This document shows positions 49,171-57,455 of a stretch of DNA of 64,000 nt, one piece after another. Position 1 is the stretch's first letter. Each line of letters opens with the position of its first letter. Source of the DNA: Novosphingobium piscinae (GTDB lineage: Bacteria > Pseudomonadota > Alphaproteobacteria > Sphingomonadales > Sphingomonadaceae); assembly GCF_014230355.1 (NCBI RefSeq), contig NZ_JACLAX010000001.1:62001-126000 (forward strand), read 5' to 3'. The notes beneath the pieces were generated by a model that worked only from the letters and a program-made list of their open reading frames with translations, was not told the origin of the DNA and did no database searches. A program made the position numbers and the translations under genes.

Positions 49171-49686
49171 TCAGGACCGGCGTGAGCCGCTGGCCACAAC
49201 CGGTCCGATCATGTAATCGATCGCCTGGTCACGCCATTGCGGGGATGTCGGATCGCCCTGCGCGACCTGATGGATCAGATCCGCATTGCCGAAAGTGATC
49301 AGCGCCCAGCCGATCATGCTGAAATAGGCGATGTCCGGAGCGGCCCCGCCCAGCCGCCCCTCGTCACGGAGCCGCTCGAACAGCGGTTTGAGCAGGATCC
49401 AGACCGGCTCGGCGAAATGCTCGCGCAGCCATGCGCTGCGCTCGGACGTGACCGAAAACTCCTGCAGCATCAGCCGCGTCAGTTGCGGCTGCGCGGCGAA
49501 GCTGCGCAGGAAGTCTGGCAGGATCGCCAGCGCGGTGTCGACCGCCTCCAGCTCGCCGCACAGCGGCAGCCGCTCGGCCAGGCGGCGTTCCCCCTCGTGC
49601 TCGAAGGTTTCGATGACCTGCCGCCACAGCGCCATCTTGTTGGGAAAGTCATAGGCCAGATGGCCCTGCTCGATCCCCGCCGCCAG
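49171..49686 (-). pseudogene. TetR-family regulator remnant lacking the start of its DNA-binding domain
   Basis: The C-terminal ligand domain is intact (FLRSFAAQPQLTRLMLQEFSVTSE, LLKPLFERLRDEGRLGG). The end of the helix-turn-helix is recognisable as LAAGIEQGHLAYDFPNKMALW. Upstream of that the frame stays open back to the stop of the VOC gene at 49801, but it shows no first or second HTH helix and no ATG, GTG or TTG. The other two frames show none either. The first internal ATG (49635) would give a 154-residue protein without a DNA-binding domain. A deletion that fused the gene to the VOC gene end is the simplest explanation. Confidence 0.65.
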
Positions 49687-49800
49687 CCGCCGCCGCTGTT
49701 CGGCGCCGTCGTAGCGGGGCCGGGTTGGGCGGGAGTGTGGAGGCAGGCTGAGCCAGCCGGGCCTTGCCAGACCCCGGCGCTGCCGCGGCGTCGTTCGGTT

Positions 49801-50193
49801 TCAGCCGGGCGGCAGGGGCGGCTGGCCGAAGGTCAGTTCCACCACCAGTCCGTTGGGATCGATCAGGTTGAACTGGACCAGCCCGGGCACGATCGTCTCG
49901 ACCACGGTGTAGGCCAGGCCCAGCGCGGCGAGGTGGTCGGCCATGGCGGCCCGATCGGGGCAGTCGAACGCGATGTGGTGCACCGGGCCGCCGCTCCCGT
50001 CCGTCCCGTCGTCCGGGCGCCGCAGGTTGACGTGGATGCAGGCGTGCCCGGACGCGTCACGCAGCCAGAGATTGCGGGTCGGGTCCGGTGCGGTCAGCGC
50101 GATGCTGCGGGTGAGGCCAAGCAGGTCCTCGTAGAAGCGGCAGGTCTCCTCGAGCCGGTCGGTGCGGATGTTGACGTGACCGAAGCGGATCAT
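49801..50193 (-). CDS. VOC/glyoxalase-family protein
   Basis: This 130-residue single-domain VOC protein begins MIRFGHVNIRTDRLEETCRFYEDLLGL and has VHHIAFDCPDRAAM and PNGLVVELTF. His6, the HH pair and the late Glu are the probable metal ligands. Such proteins include glyoxalases, epimerases and small extradiol enzymes. It starts seven bases after the MFS gene stop and is the last intact gene of the EthD-like/MFS/VOC operon. Confidence 0.85.
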   Translation of the reverse strand: MIRFGHVNIRTDRLEETCRFYEDLLGLTRSIALTAPDPTRNLWLRDASGHACIHVNLRRPDDGTDGSGGPVHHIAFDCPDRAAMADHLAALGLAYTVVETIVPGLVQFNLIDPNGLVVELTFGQPPLPPG

Positions 50194-50200
50194 CGCTGGC

Positions 50201-51511
50201 TCATGTCCCGGCGCTCATCGCGTCCGGGTCGGGCAGGCGCTCGACTGTCCGGACGATGAAGGCATAGGACAGGGCGCCCAGCGTGGCCATCGCGCCGATA
50301 TAGGCCAGGCCCGACCCGAACGAACCGGTCCGGCCGACCGTGACGCCGATCACCAGCGGGGTGATTATGCCGGCAAGGTTGGTGCACAGGTTGAACAGTC
50401 CGCCGGTCAGCCCGGCGAGCCGGGCCGGGGCCACTTCGGACAGGAGTGTCCAGCCGAGATTGGACATGCCCTGCCCGAAGAAGGCAAGCGACATCACCGC
50501 GATCACCGCAGCGTCGCTCTCCAGGACGATGGCGAGGACGATCGTGGTCGAGAGCAGCAGCCCCGCGATCACCGGCAGCTTGCGGGCCAGCGACAGCGAG
50601 TGCCCGGCGCGCAGCAGGCGGTCAGAGACCTGCCCGCCGGCCAGGACCCCGACCGAGGCGGCGACGAACGGGATCATGGCGAAGACCCCGGCCTTCATCC
50701 AGTCCATGTGGCGCTCGCTGGCCAGATAGGTGGGAAACCAGGTGAGGAAGAAAACCAGCGTTGAATTGGTCGCGAACTGGCCGATCGAGGCGCCGATGAT
50801 GTTGCGCTGGCGCAGCAGGTAGGCCGCATCGCTCCAGCGGAACGGGCGCGGCGGGGCGATCTCCGTCACCCCGCCATCGGCCCGGATCAGCGCCAGTTCG
50901 GCCGCGTTGACCGAGGGATGGTCGGCCGGGTCGCGGTAGAGGCGGAACCACACCAGCCCGAAGCCGATGCCGAGCCCGCCGATCGCCCAGAACAGCGCGC
51001 GCCAGCCCCAGGTCGCGGCGATCCAGAACAGCAGGGGGCTGCAGAAGCCAATGCCGAAGTACATGCCCACCGAGTAGACGGAATTAGCCCGTGCGCGTTC
51101 GCGGCGCGGAAACCAGGTGATCAGGACCCGGCTGTTCGCGGGAAAGCAGGGCGCCTCTGCGGCGCCGAGCCCGAGACGGACCAGGATCAGCATGCTGGCC
51201 GATCGGACCGTGCCTTGCAGTACCGTGAAGACCGACCATCCGACCAGCGAAAGGCCGTAGGTCAGACGTGTGCCGAACCGGTCGAGGAACACGCCGCCGG
51301 GCACCTGGGCGAGGGCATAGCTCCACGAGAAGGCTGCGAAGACCACGCCCATCATCTCCGGGCTGAAGCCGAGTTCGCGGCTCATTGCCGGGGCGGCAAC
51401 CCCGAGCAGGGTGCGGTCGAGGTAGTTGAGCGCCGTGGCCGTGGCGATCAATGCCAGAATGCCGAACCGGGCGCGGGTGGGTTGCGCACCTGATGCGATG
51501 GCGACGGTCAT
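50201..51511 (-). CDS. MFS transporter, anion:cation symporter (ACS) family
   Basis: This 436-residue facilitator with twelve predicted helices is typical of the ACS family (phthalate, galactonate, glucarate, hexuronate carriers). Motifs are ALNYLDRTLLGVAAPAMSREL, QVPGGVFLDRFGTRLT, AAEAPCFPANSRVLITWFP and ERARANSVYSVGMYFG. Its start overlaps the preceding gene by ATGA. It would bring an organic acid into the cell for the EthD-like and VOC proteins encoded beside it. Confidence 0.88.
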   Translation of the reverse strand: MTVAIASGAQPTRARFGILALIATATALNYLDRTLLGVAAPAMSRELGFSPEMMGVVFAAFSWSYALAQVPGGVFLDRFGTRLTYGLSLVGWSVFTVLQGTVRSASMLILVRLGLGAAEAPCFPANSRVLITWFPRRERARANSVYSVGMYFGIGFCSPLLFWIAATWGWRALFWAIGGLGIGFGLVWFRLYRDPADHPSVNAAELALIRADGGVTEIAPPRPFRWSDAAYLLRQRNIIGASIGQFATNSTLVFFLTWFPTYLASERHMDWMKAGVFAMIPFVAASVGVLAGGQVSDRLLRAGHSLSLARKLPVIAGLLLSTTIVLAIVLESDAAVIAVMSLAFFGQGMSNLGWTLLSEVAPARLAGLTGGLFNLCTNLAGIITPLVIGVTVGRTGSFGSGLAYIGAMATLGALSYAFIVRTVERLPDPDAMSAGT

Positions 51512-52194
51512 TGCGCCTCGCGCCGTTCCAGCGTGTAGGCCACGGCGTAGGACTGGACGATCTGGTCGGAGGCCGCCAGCTCGCCAAGCGCCACCGCCAG
51601 CTCGTCCTGGAGCGCGGTGGCTTCCGGCAGACCGATCGTCTCGAGATAGACGACCAGCGCGAAGGCGGGCTCGGCCATCGGCGGCCGCAGGTCCGTCTCG
51701 GATGTTTCGCCGCCAGCGAAGCGGGGCCGTGCGGCGCCAAGGTGCGCCGCCGTAACCGACGGGTGATCTGCGAAGCGGTGCAACAGCGGCCGGATCCGTT
51801 CGGCCATCGCTGCCTCGTCCACGCCGGCCGGCAGCGCGAACCGCGAGGTCACCACCCCACCGCCCGAACCTCGGCCGGAGGTGTGCAGGACCGTACAGGC
51901 CATCCGCAGAAAGTTGCGGAAGTGCGGGGCGACCGACCGGGTCCAGTCGGTCGGGCCGTTGAGACTGGCCAGGTATTCGGGCGAGACGAAGGTCTCCAGG
52001 CCATCCCCCTCGTAGCAGGTGAAGTAGATCTGCCGCGACAGGGCGCGGTTGATTCCCCGTCGGGATCGGCGGAAGCCCGGATGATCGAGCCGTTCGGGCA
52101 TGTGCTGACGGGTGTGCCAGAGGTTGTATTCGGCATCGGCTTCGGGCGCGATGTCGTGCCACATGATCACGAAGGCCGAGCCCTTGAGCGCCAT
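51508..52194 (-). CDS. EthD/ABM-like dimeric alpha-beta barrel protein, function unknown
   Basis: This 228-residue protein has a first half reading GSAFVIMWHDIAPEADAEYNLWHTRQHMPERLDHPGF, which is the EthD-type pattern, and a second half that looks like a diverged repeat (FALVVYLETIGLPEATALQDEL). Two ferredoxin-like domains in one chain would form an intramolecular barrel. I know no assigned activity for this arrangement. It is the first gene of an operon with an ACS transporter (ATGA overlap) and a VOC protein, so it likely acts on an imported organic acid. Confidence 0.65.
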   Translation of the reverse strand: MALKGSAFVIMWHDIAPEADAEYNLWHTRQHMPERLDHPGFRRSRRGINRALSRQIYFTCYEGDGLETFVSPEYLASLNGPTDWTRSVAPHFRNFLRMACTVLHTSGRGSGGGVVTSRFALPAGVDEAAMAERIRPLLHRFADHPSVTAAHLGAARPRFAGGETSETDLRPPMAEPAFALVVYLETIGLPEATALQDELAVALGELAASDQIVQSYAVAYTLERREAQ

Positions 52195-52342
52195 GGTCTA
52201 CTCCCGCCGAGCCGACCGCACAGTGCAGTTGCCCTGGCCTCCGACGATAGCAGTCCGCCCCGCCGGAGGGCTGGCCAAGCGCGCACAATCGTCTGGCTGC
52301 CAGTGCATGCGGTGTGGGCTTGGGCCCGTGTTTCGGTCTGGA

Positions 52343-53296
52343 TCAATGGAGCAGGGGATCCCCTGCGTGCGGCGCATTGCGGAAGGCGCCGGGTGACCCA
52401 CCGAACTGGGCCTTGAACCGCCGCGAGAAGTGGCTTGGATCGCAGAACCCGCAGCGCCAGCCGATCTCTGCCACGGCGATCTCGGCGAAGAGCGGATTCG
52501 TCAGCATGGCCATGGCCTGGTCGAGCCGCACTGTGAACAGCTCGCGCAGGAAGGTTGTGCCATGCTGGGCCAGGATCTTGTGCAGGTAGCGCGGCGAGAT
52601 CTGGATCGTGCGCGCCACGGCGGCGGCGTCGAGTTCGTGTTCGCAGAACCGCTCGCGGATCGTCGCCAGGATCCGCCGATGCACGCCGCGCCCGGCACTG
52701 GCCTGGCCCTGGCCGAGCGGCCCGAGGCTGAGCGCGAGGGCGCCGCCCATCTGTTGCACGCAAATCGCACGCACCGCCTCGTCCTCGGGACGGATCTGCA
52801 TGATCTCGTGCAGGGTCGAGGTCAGCAGCGAGTGCCACGGCGTTCCCGCGCGGATCGGGGTCGCCACCGCGTCTTCCGGGCTCGGCAGCCAGCAGCGCAG
52901 CCAGTCCACCGGCAGGTGCGCAGAGAAGTGCACCGCGCCGTCCTGCGCCTTGACGCTGTAAGGCTGACGGTTGTCGAACAGCACCAGTTCGCCCGGGCCG
53001 ACCTCGATCTCGCGGCCATAATGGGTCACCAGCCAGCGGCCCTCGCGGATGAAGTTGAGATTGAACCGGCCGAGCTTGTCGCGCGCGGCGGCCTGGGGCG
53101 AACGGACGACCTGGTGCGCCGAGCCGATCGCGACATCGCTGACCTTGAGCACGCCGAGATCATGCTGGCTGAGCCGGGCCGAGAGCAACGGGTCGCTGGA
53201 TCGGAAGTCGAGCTCGAAGATGGCCTCGCAGATCGCCTCGCGCCAGTATTCGACGCTGCTTCCGCTGGCTGTGGCCGCAGTTGACCAAGAGCGCAT
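52343..53296 (-). CDS. AraC-family transcriptional regulator
   Basis: This 317-residue regulator has an N-terminal sensor of the AraC_binding_2 (FeaR/NphR-like) type (FNLNFIREGRWLVTHYGREIEV, GELVLFDNRQPYSV) and a C-terminal pair of helix-turn-helices (DAAAVARTIQISPRYLHKIL; IAVAEIGWRCGFCDPSHFSRRFKAQFG). GGTGGAGGA precedes the ATG at 53296. Members of this branch commonly respond to aromatic compounds. It lies 149 bases upstream of the EthD-like/MFS/VOC operon on the same strand, the most likely target. Confidence 0.88.
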   Translation of the reverse strand: MRSWSTAATASGSSVEYWREAICEAIFELDFRSSDPLLSARLSQHDLGVLKVSDVAIGSAHQVVRSPQAAARDKLGRFNLNFIREGRWLVTHYGREIEVGPGELVLFDNRQPYSVKAQDGAVHFSAHLPVDWLRCWLPSPEDAVATPIRAGTPWHSLLTSTLHEIMQIRPEDEAVRAICVQQMGGALALSLGPLGQGQASAGRGVHRRILATIRERFCEHELDAAAVARTIQISPRYLHKILAQHGTTFLRELFTVRLDQAMAMLTNPLFAEIAVAEIGWRCGFCDPSHFSRRFKAQFGGSPGAFRNAPHAGDPLLH

Positions 53297-53420
53297 GTTG
53301 TCCTCCACCCCGTGACCGTTGCTTGCGCCGGTCATCGACATAAAGGCTAACCCTAAGGCAGGTTGCCAGCAAGCCAATTGTACGAACTGGTTATGACAAC
53401 GATTGCTGTCGCACGAAACC

Positions 53421-53444
53421 GGCCCCGGACCGGAGTCCGGGGCC
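53421..53444 (-). terminator. Hairpin after the TonB receptor at 53471-56326
   Basis: GGCCCCGGAC (53421-53430) and GTCCGGGGCC (53435-53444) form a perfect 10-bp stem with a four-base loop. On the minus strand it is followed by GGTTTCG, a weak T-tract, 27 bases after the receptor stop. Confidence 0.6.
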
Positions 53445-53470
53445 AGCCTGCGATCGCCTCTGGTGCGCCC

Positions 53471-56326
53471 TCAGAACCGCTTGGTCACTTCGAAGGTCCA
53501 GATCCTGCCCCAGACGTTGTGATTGTTGGTGTCGATCGCATTGGTCCCCGACAGGACGATCGGGGGTGCCTTGTTGCCGAGGTTCTGGACAGTCAGCGCG
53601 ATGCGGGTACCGCCCAGGATCGGGCTGTCGTCATCAAAGTCATAGGCCAGGTTGGCGTCGAGCGTGGTCCAGGCCGGGATCCTGGTGTCGGGCAGCCGCA
53701 CCCCGGCAACGGTGATCGTCGCGTTATTCAGGTAAGATCCTACGTAGTTCGCCGCGAGAGCAGCATGCAGCCCGCCATTGGCATAGCCGATCTGGCCGCG
53801 CCCGCGCCCGCTCACCTGGAAGCCGAACGTGTCGAGCGCGTCGAACAGCGGCCCGGACCGGGTCAGGCTCTTCTGGAGATTGAGGATCTTGGAAAAGGAC
53901 CCGTCGAACGTGAAAGTCCCGACCGGCGTCTCGTGCTTCCAGTTGAGCGTGAAGTCCAGTCCGCTCTGTTTGACCCGGCCAAGGTTCTGCCGTCCGCCGT
54001 TGACGATGCCTTCGAGCTGGCAGTCGTTGGTCGTGAACGGGGTGAACACGGCATTGGGGTCGTTGAGAAACGGCAGGTAGGCCGGGTTGTAGGTGCTGAA
54101 GTTGCCGTTGACGCAGGTTGAGGGCTGCGGGGCGACGATGAAATAGTCTTTGAACAACGCCTGGTTGGTCGGGCTCGAGATGACCAGCGCGGTCGCTGCG
54201 GTCTGGTTGGGCAGGTTCTCGATGCGATCCTTGTAGTCGACATTGTAGTAGGTGACACCGAACCGCAGGTCCGGCGCGAAATCGGGCGCGAAATCGGCAC
54301 CGAGCGACCAGATCTTGGCCGTTTCCGGACGCAGGCCCGGGGTGTTGCCGGTGCGGTTGAGCACCAGGGTCTGCCCGGTGGCGACGTTGGTCACCGGGAT
54401 GGTGGTCACTCCGTTGGGGATGAACACGCGGTTGGTCTGCCCGATCGTGGCGGGGTTGTTCTCGATCAGCGTCGGCATGCGGAAGCTGCTGCCCCAGCTC
54501 GCGCGGATCTTGACCCCTTGGGTTGGCTGCCAGGTCAGGCCGAACTTGGGATTGAGCGAGTGCGCCGTGGTGAGGGTCTTGGGAGCCCCGGCGGCCAGGT
54601 ACGACCGGATGAAATCCGAATAGTCGTCGTAACGCACCGCGGCCGACAGGTCGAGCTGGTCGAACAGCGTGGTCGCATTGCTCGATCCGAAGATCGGGAC
54701 GAACACCTCGGCATAGAGCGACTTGACCTTGCGCCCGCTGTCGGTGTTGCGCGAGATCTGGAACGTGTTGGTGAAATTGAGCTTGTTCTGCGCCTTCAGC
54801 GAGAACCAGGTCTGCATGTACTCGCCGCCAACCGCGATCTTCGCCGACCCGCCGGGCAGGTCGAACAGGGCGCCCGAGAGCTTGGTGCCGGCATCGAGGG
54901 TGCGGAACACGCCTTCCTGGAGGAAGCCCGCGATCAGCATCTCGGCCGCGCTCTGCGCCCCGCCGACATAGGGGTTGAAGCCCGCGTTGTACCCGGTCAG
55001 CCCGGGGTTGGCGATGTTCGCCGCGATCGTGGTATTGGCCTGGGCCTGGCACACGTTGCAGCCGGTGCTCACCCCGTAGGAGACGAAGCTGTCGAGCGAG
55101 AACCCGCTGAACACCTTGGCGCTCAGCTCGAAGGTGGAGTTGAACGTGTCCTCCTTGTTGCGCTGGGTCAGTTCGCGGTCGTTCGCGAAATTCAGGCCCA
55201 GATTGTAGACATAGGTCTGGTTCGCGGTCGGGTTGGGCAGGCCGCTGATGTAGAAGGGACTCGACGGAGTGAGGCGAACGGCGATGTTCTGCAGCGCCTC
55301 GGTCGCCCGGGCCGAGCCCTGGCGGCGGTTGTAGTTGACCGTCAGCTTCGCCTCGACGGCATCGCCGAACTCCTGGTGGGCCTTGAGCAGCGCCGAGAGC
55401 TGCTGGCGGCTGGCGAAGTAGTCGTAGAAGTTGCCGGTATCGAACAGGAACGAGTTGTAGAGGGCGGGATTGCTCGCCGCCAGAGCTGGATTGAGCAGCA
55501 CGGCCTGCGCCGCGGTGGGCTTTGCTCCGTTGGTCACCGGCAGCCCATAGACCGAGGTGCCGATGATCAACGCGCCGCCCGCCGCCGGGGTGACCGAGGT
55601 CCCGACCAGACGGTTGTCGTTGCCGCCATAGGGGCGCAGGTCCTGCAGCAGGTAGGGCCGCTCGTTGCGCTTCACCCGGTTGCGGTCGAGATAGGAGAAG
55701 CCGACCATCAGGCCGCCGGTGTCCCACTTGTGCCCGACCACGCCTTCGATGGTGTACTGGTTGTAGAGCGTGGAGTTGAGCCGCGCGGTCACCTCCGCGC
55801 CTTCGTAGTCCTTGCGCAGGATGTAGTTGACCACACCGGCCACCGCGTCGGAGCCGTAGATCGCCGAGGCGCCGTCGGTGACCACCTCGATCCGCTCGAT
55901 CGCGGCGAAGGGAATGATCGTCGGGTCCGAGATCTGGTCGACCACGCCCTGTGGCACCCAGCGGTGACCATCGAACAGCAGCAGCGTGGCATTGTTGCCA
56001 AGGCCGCGCAGGTTGACGCCCTGCTGGCGTCCGCCGGTCGAGTTCTGGCTGGTTCCAAGGTTGGAGCCTTGCGGCAATAGCGCGATGAGCTGGCTGGTGT
56101 CGCGGATGCCGCTCTGCACCATGCTGGTGCGATCGAGCGTGACCGTGGCCGAGCCGACCGGTGCGACGCCCTTGATCGCGGTGCCGGTGACGATGATGTC
56201 CTGGGTCGCCTCGTCTTCGGCGGCGGATGCGGGGGCCTGCTGAGCCGCCGCGGCCAGCGACCAGCCGGCAACGACGAGGCCAATCAAGGACGCGCCAGTC
56301 CTGGCGGCGGTGCGGATGGAAATCAC
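53471..56326 (-). CDS. TonB-dependent outer-membrane receptor
   Basis: This 951-residue receptor has a signal peptide (residues 1-28), a TonB box DIIVTG (about 43-48), a plug with GVNLRGLGNNATLLLFDGHR and IERIEVVTDGASAIYGSDAVAGVVNYILR, and a barrel ending WTFEVTKRF. The DGASAIYGSDAVAGVVN form marks the large sphingomonad/Caulobacter carbohydrate-type subfamily, to which the partial receptor at 2-1183 also belongs. GTG at 56326 follows GAGGGAGGA; upstream codons lack a signal sequence. It lies 145 bases after a ThuA-like gene and a PQQ dehydrogenase on the same strand, suggesting uptake of a sugar or alcohol oxidised in the periplasm. Confidence 0.92.
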   Translation of the reverse strand: MISIRTAARTGASLIGLVVAGWSLAAAAQQAPASAAEDEATQDIIVTGTAIKGVAPVGSATVTLDRTSMVQSGIRDTSQLIALLPQGSNLGTSQNSTGGRQQGVNLRGLGNNATLLLFDGHRWVPQGVVDQISDPTIIPFAAIERIEVVTDGASAIYGSDAVAGVVNYILRKDYEGAEVTARLNSTLYNQYTIEGVVGHKWDTGGLMVGFSYLDRNRVKRNERPYLLQDLRPYGGNDNRLVGTSVTPAAGGALIIGTSVYGLPVTNGAKPTAAQAVLLNPALAASNPALYNSFLFDTGNFYDYFASRQQLSALLKAHQEFGDAVEAKLTVNYNRRQGSARATEALQNIAVRLTPSSPFYISGLPNPTANQTYVYNLGLNFANDRELTQRNKEDTFNSTFELSAKVFSGFSLDSFVSYGVSTGCNVCQAQANTTIAANIANPGLTGYNAGFNPYVGGAQSAAEMLIAGFLQEGVFRTLDAGTKLSGALFDLPGGSAKIAVGGEYMQTWFSLKAQNKLNFTNTFQISRNTDSGRKVKSLYAEVFVPIFGSSNATTLFDQLDLSAAVRYDDYSDFIRSYLAAGAPKTLTTAHSLNPKFGLTWQPTQGVKIRASWGSSFRMPTLIENNPATIGQTNRVFIPNGVTTIPVTNVATGQTLVLNRTGNTPGLRPETAKIWSLGADFAPDFAPDLRFGVTYYNVDYKDRIENLPNQTAATALVISSPTNQALFKDYFIVAPQPSTCVNGNFSTYNPAYLPFLNDPNAVFTPFTTNDCQLEGIVNGGRQNLGRVKQSGLDFTLNWKHETPVGTFTFDGSFSKILNLQKSLTRSGPLFDALDTFGFQVSGRGRGQIGYANGGLHAALAANYVGSYLNNATITVAGVRLPDTRIPAWTTLDANLAYDFDDDSPILGGTRIALTVQNLGNKAPPIVLSGTNAIDTNNHNVWGRIWTFEVTKRF

Positions 56327-56471
56327 GTCGGGTCCTCCCTCTCTCCGAGCATGTCCCGCTTTTGCGGGCTTTGCCGGAACGGCGCGATGCAGCCGTCCCA
56401 TTGCCGGTCTTAGAGGGGCAGGCCGGGACCGGGGCGTGCTGGTGCTGCCCTAGTGCTGGCCCATTAGTGCA

Positions 56472-57437
56472 CTATCGGGCAGGTTCCGCGTCCCGCTCGG
56501 CGGGGCTGCGGGCATCGGCCTTGACCAGGCCGAGCGCCCAGCGGATGCCTTGGCGGGCCAGCTCGCGGAACGCGGCATCGTCCCAGACCTCCTCGCGATG
56601 GCCAATGGTCAGGTTGTAGACCCGGCCCTTGCCGTAGGTCTTGGCCCAGACGACCGGAATATCACCATCGGGCCGGTGCGAGCGCTGCTCCGGGGTCAGC
56701 GCATCGGCATCGAGCCGCAGGATCACGTGCACGTCCTTGCTGGAGAAGGGCGCACGCATGACCGGGAACTGGTCGTTGAAGACGAACCGGCGCGGGAAGG
56801 CGCGGGCGCCGGGAAAGGCCGGATCCTCGGTCAGCAGCGCCATCGGCGCTGGGCGGTACTCATAGTCCATGAACCCGCCGATCATGTCGAGGTAGGCCGG
56901 CCAGTCATAGTAGGCCACGCTCGCGGCATGTCCGGCAACGAAGCCTTTGCCGTCTTCGCGCACGAACGACAGCAGGTCGGCCTTCTGCTGCTCGGTCAGC
57001 GTGCTCGTGCCCGAGCCGAGGAAGAACACCGCATCGAACTGCGTGAGGTTGCGGGCATTGACCGGGCGTCCGGCATAGCGGGTGCCCTGTCCGACGATCG
57101 GCGCCTTGGTCAGCAGCTGCGAATCCGTGCGGATCACCGTCGCCCATTCGTGATGCTCGCGGCCAAGCTGTTCGATCACGCCGATCGCGTGATTGATCGA
57201 ATCGTGATGGAACCCGGTCTGGACGTCCGCGATCACCAGCAGCCGCTTCATGCCCGGCCAGGGGTCGGCAGGATTGATCGCGGCCATCGCGCCGGGACCG
57301 GAGGGTGCCGCGGCGGGGCTGGCGGCCGGCGCGGGGCTGGCGGGCGCGGCGGGCTGGCCAAGCGCGGCCGCCGGGGCAAGGGCGATGGCGGCCAGGGCGG
57401 CGGCGGCGGCGACGCAGGCGGCGGGGCGGCTGGGCAT
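56472..57437 (-). CDS. Exported ThuA-like (trehalose-utilisation family) protein
   Basis: This 321-residue protein has a signal peptide (residues 1-27), an Ala/Pro-rich linker to about residue 50, and a ThuA-type glutamine-amidotransferase-like fold (KRLLVIADVQTGFHHDSINHA, FDAVFFLGSGTSTLTEQQKADL, GFVAGHAASVA, GRVYNLTIGHREEVWDDAAF). ThuA is needed for formation of 3-keto-sugars in rhizobia. The protein starts 18 bases after the PQQ dehydrogenase stop, so the two are co-transcribed and both are exported. A role in oxidising or releasing keto-sugars is a reasonable guess. Confidence 0.82.
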   Translation of the reverse strand: MPSRPAACVAAAAALAAIALAPAAALGQPAAPASPAPAASPAAAPSGPGAMAAINPADPWPGMKRLLVIADVQTGFHHDSINHAIGVIEQLGREHHEWATVIRTDSQLLTKAPIVGQGTRYAGRPVNARNLTQFDAVFFLGSGTSTLTEQQKADLLSFVREDGKGFVAGHAASVAYYDWPAYLDMIGGFMDYEYRPAPMALLTEDPAFPGARAFPRRFVFNDQFPVMRAPFSSKDVHVILRLDADALTPEQRSHRPDGDIPVVWAKTYGKGRVYNLTIGHREEVWDDAAFRELARQGIRWALGLVKADARSPAERDAEPAR

Positions 57438-57455
57438 GGCGGGGTCTCCGGGAGG

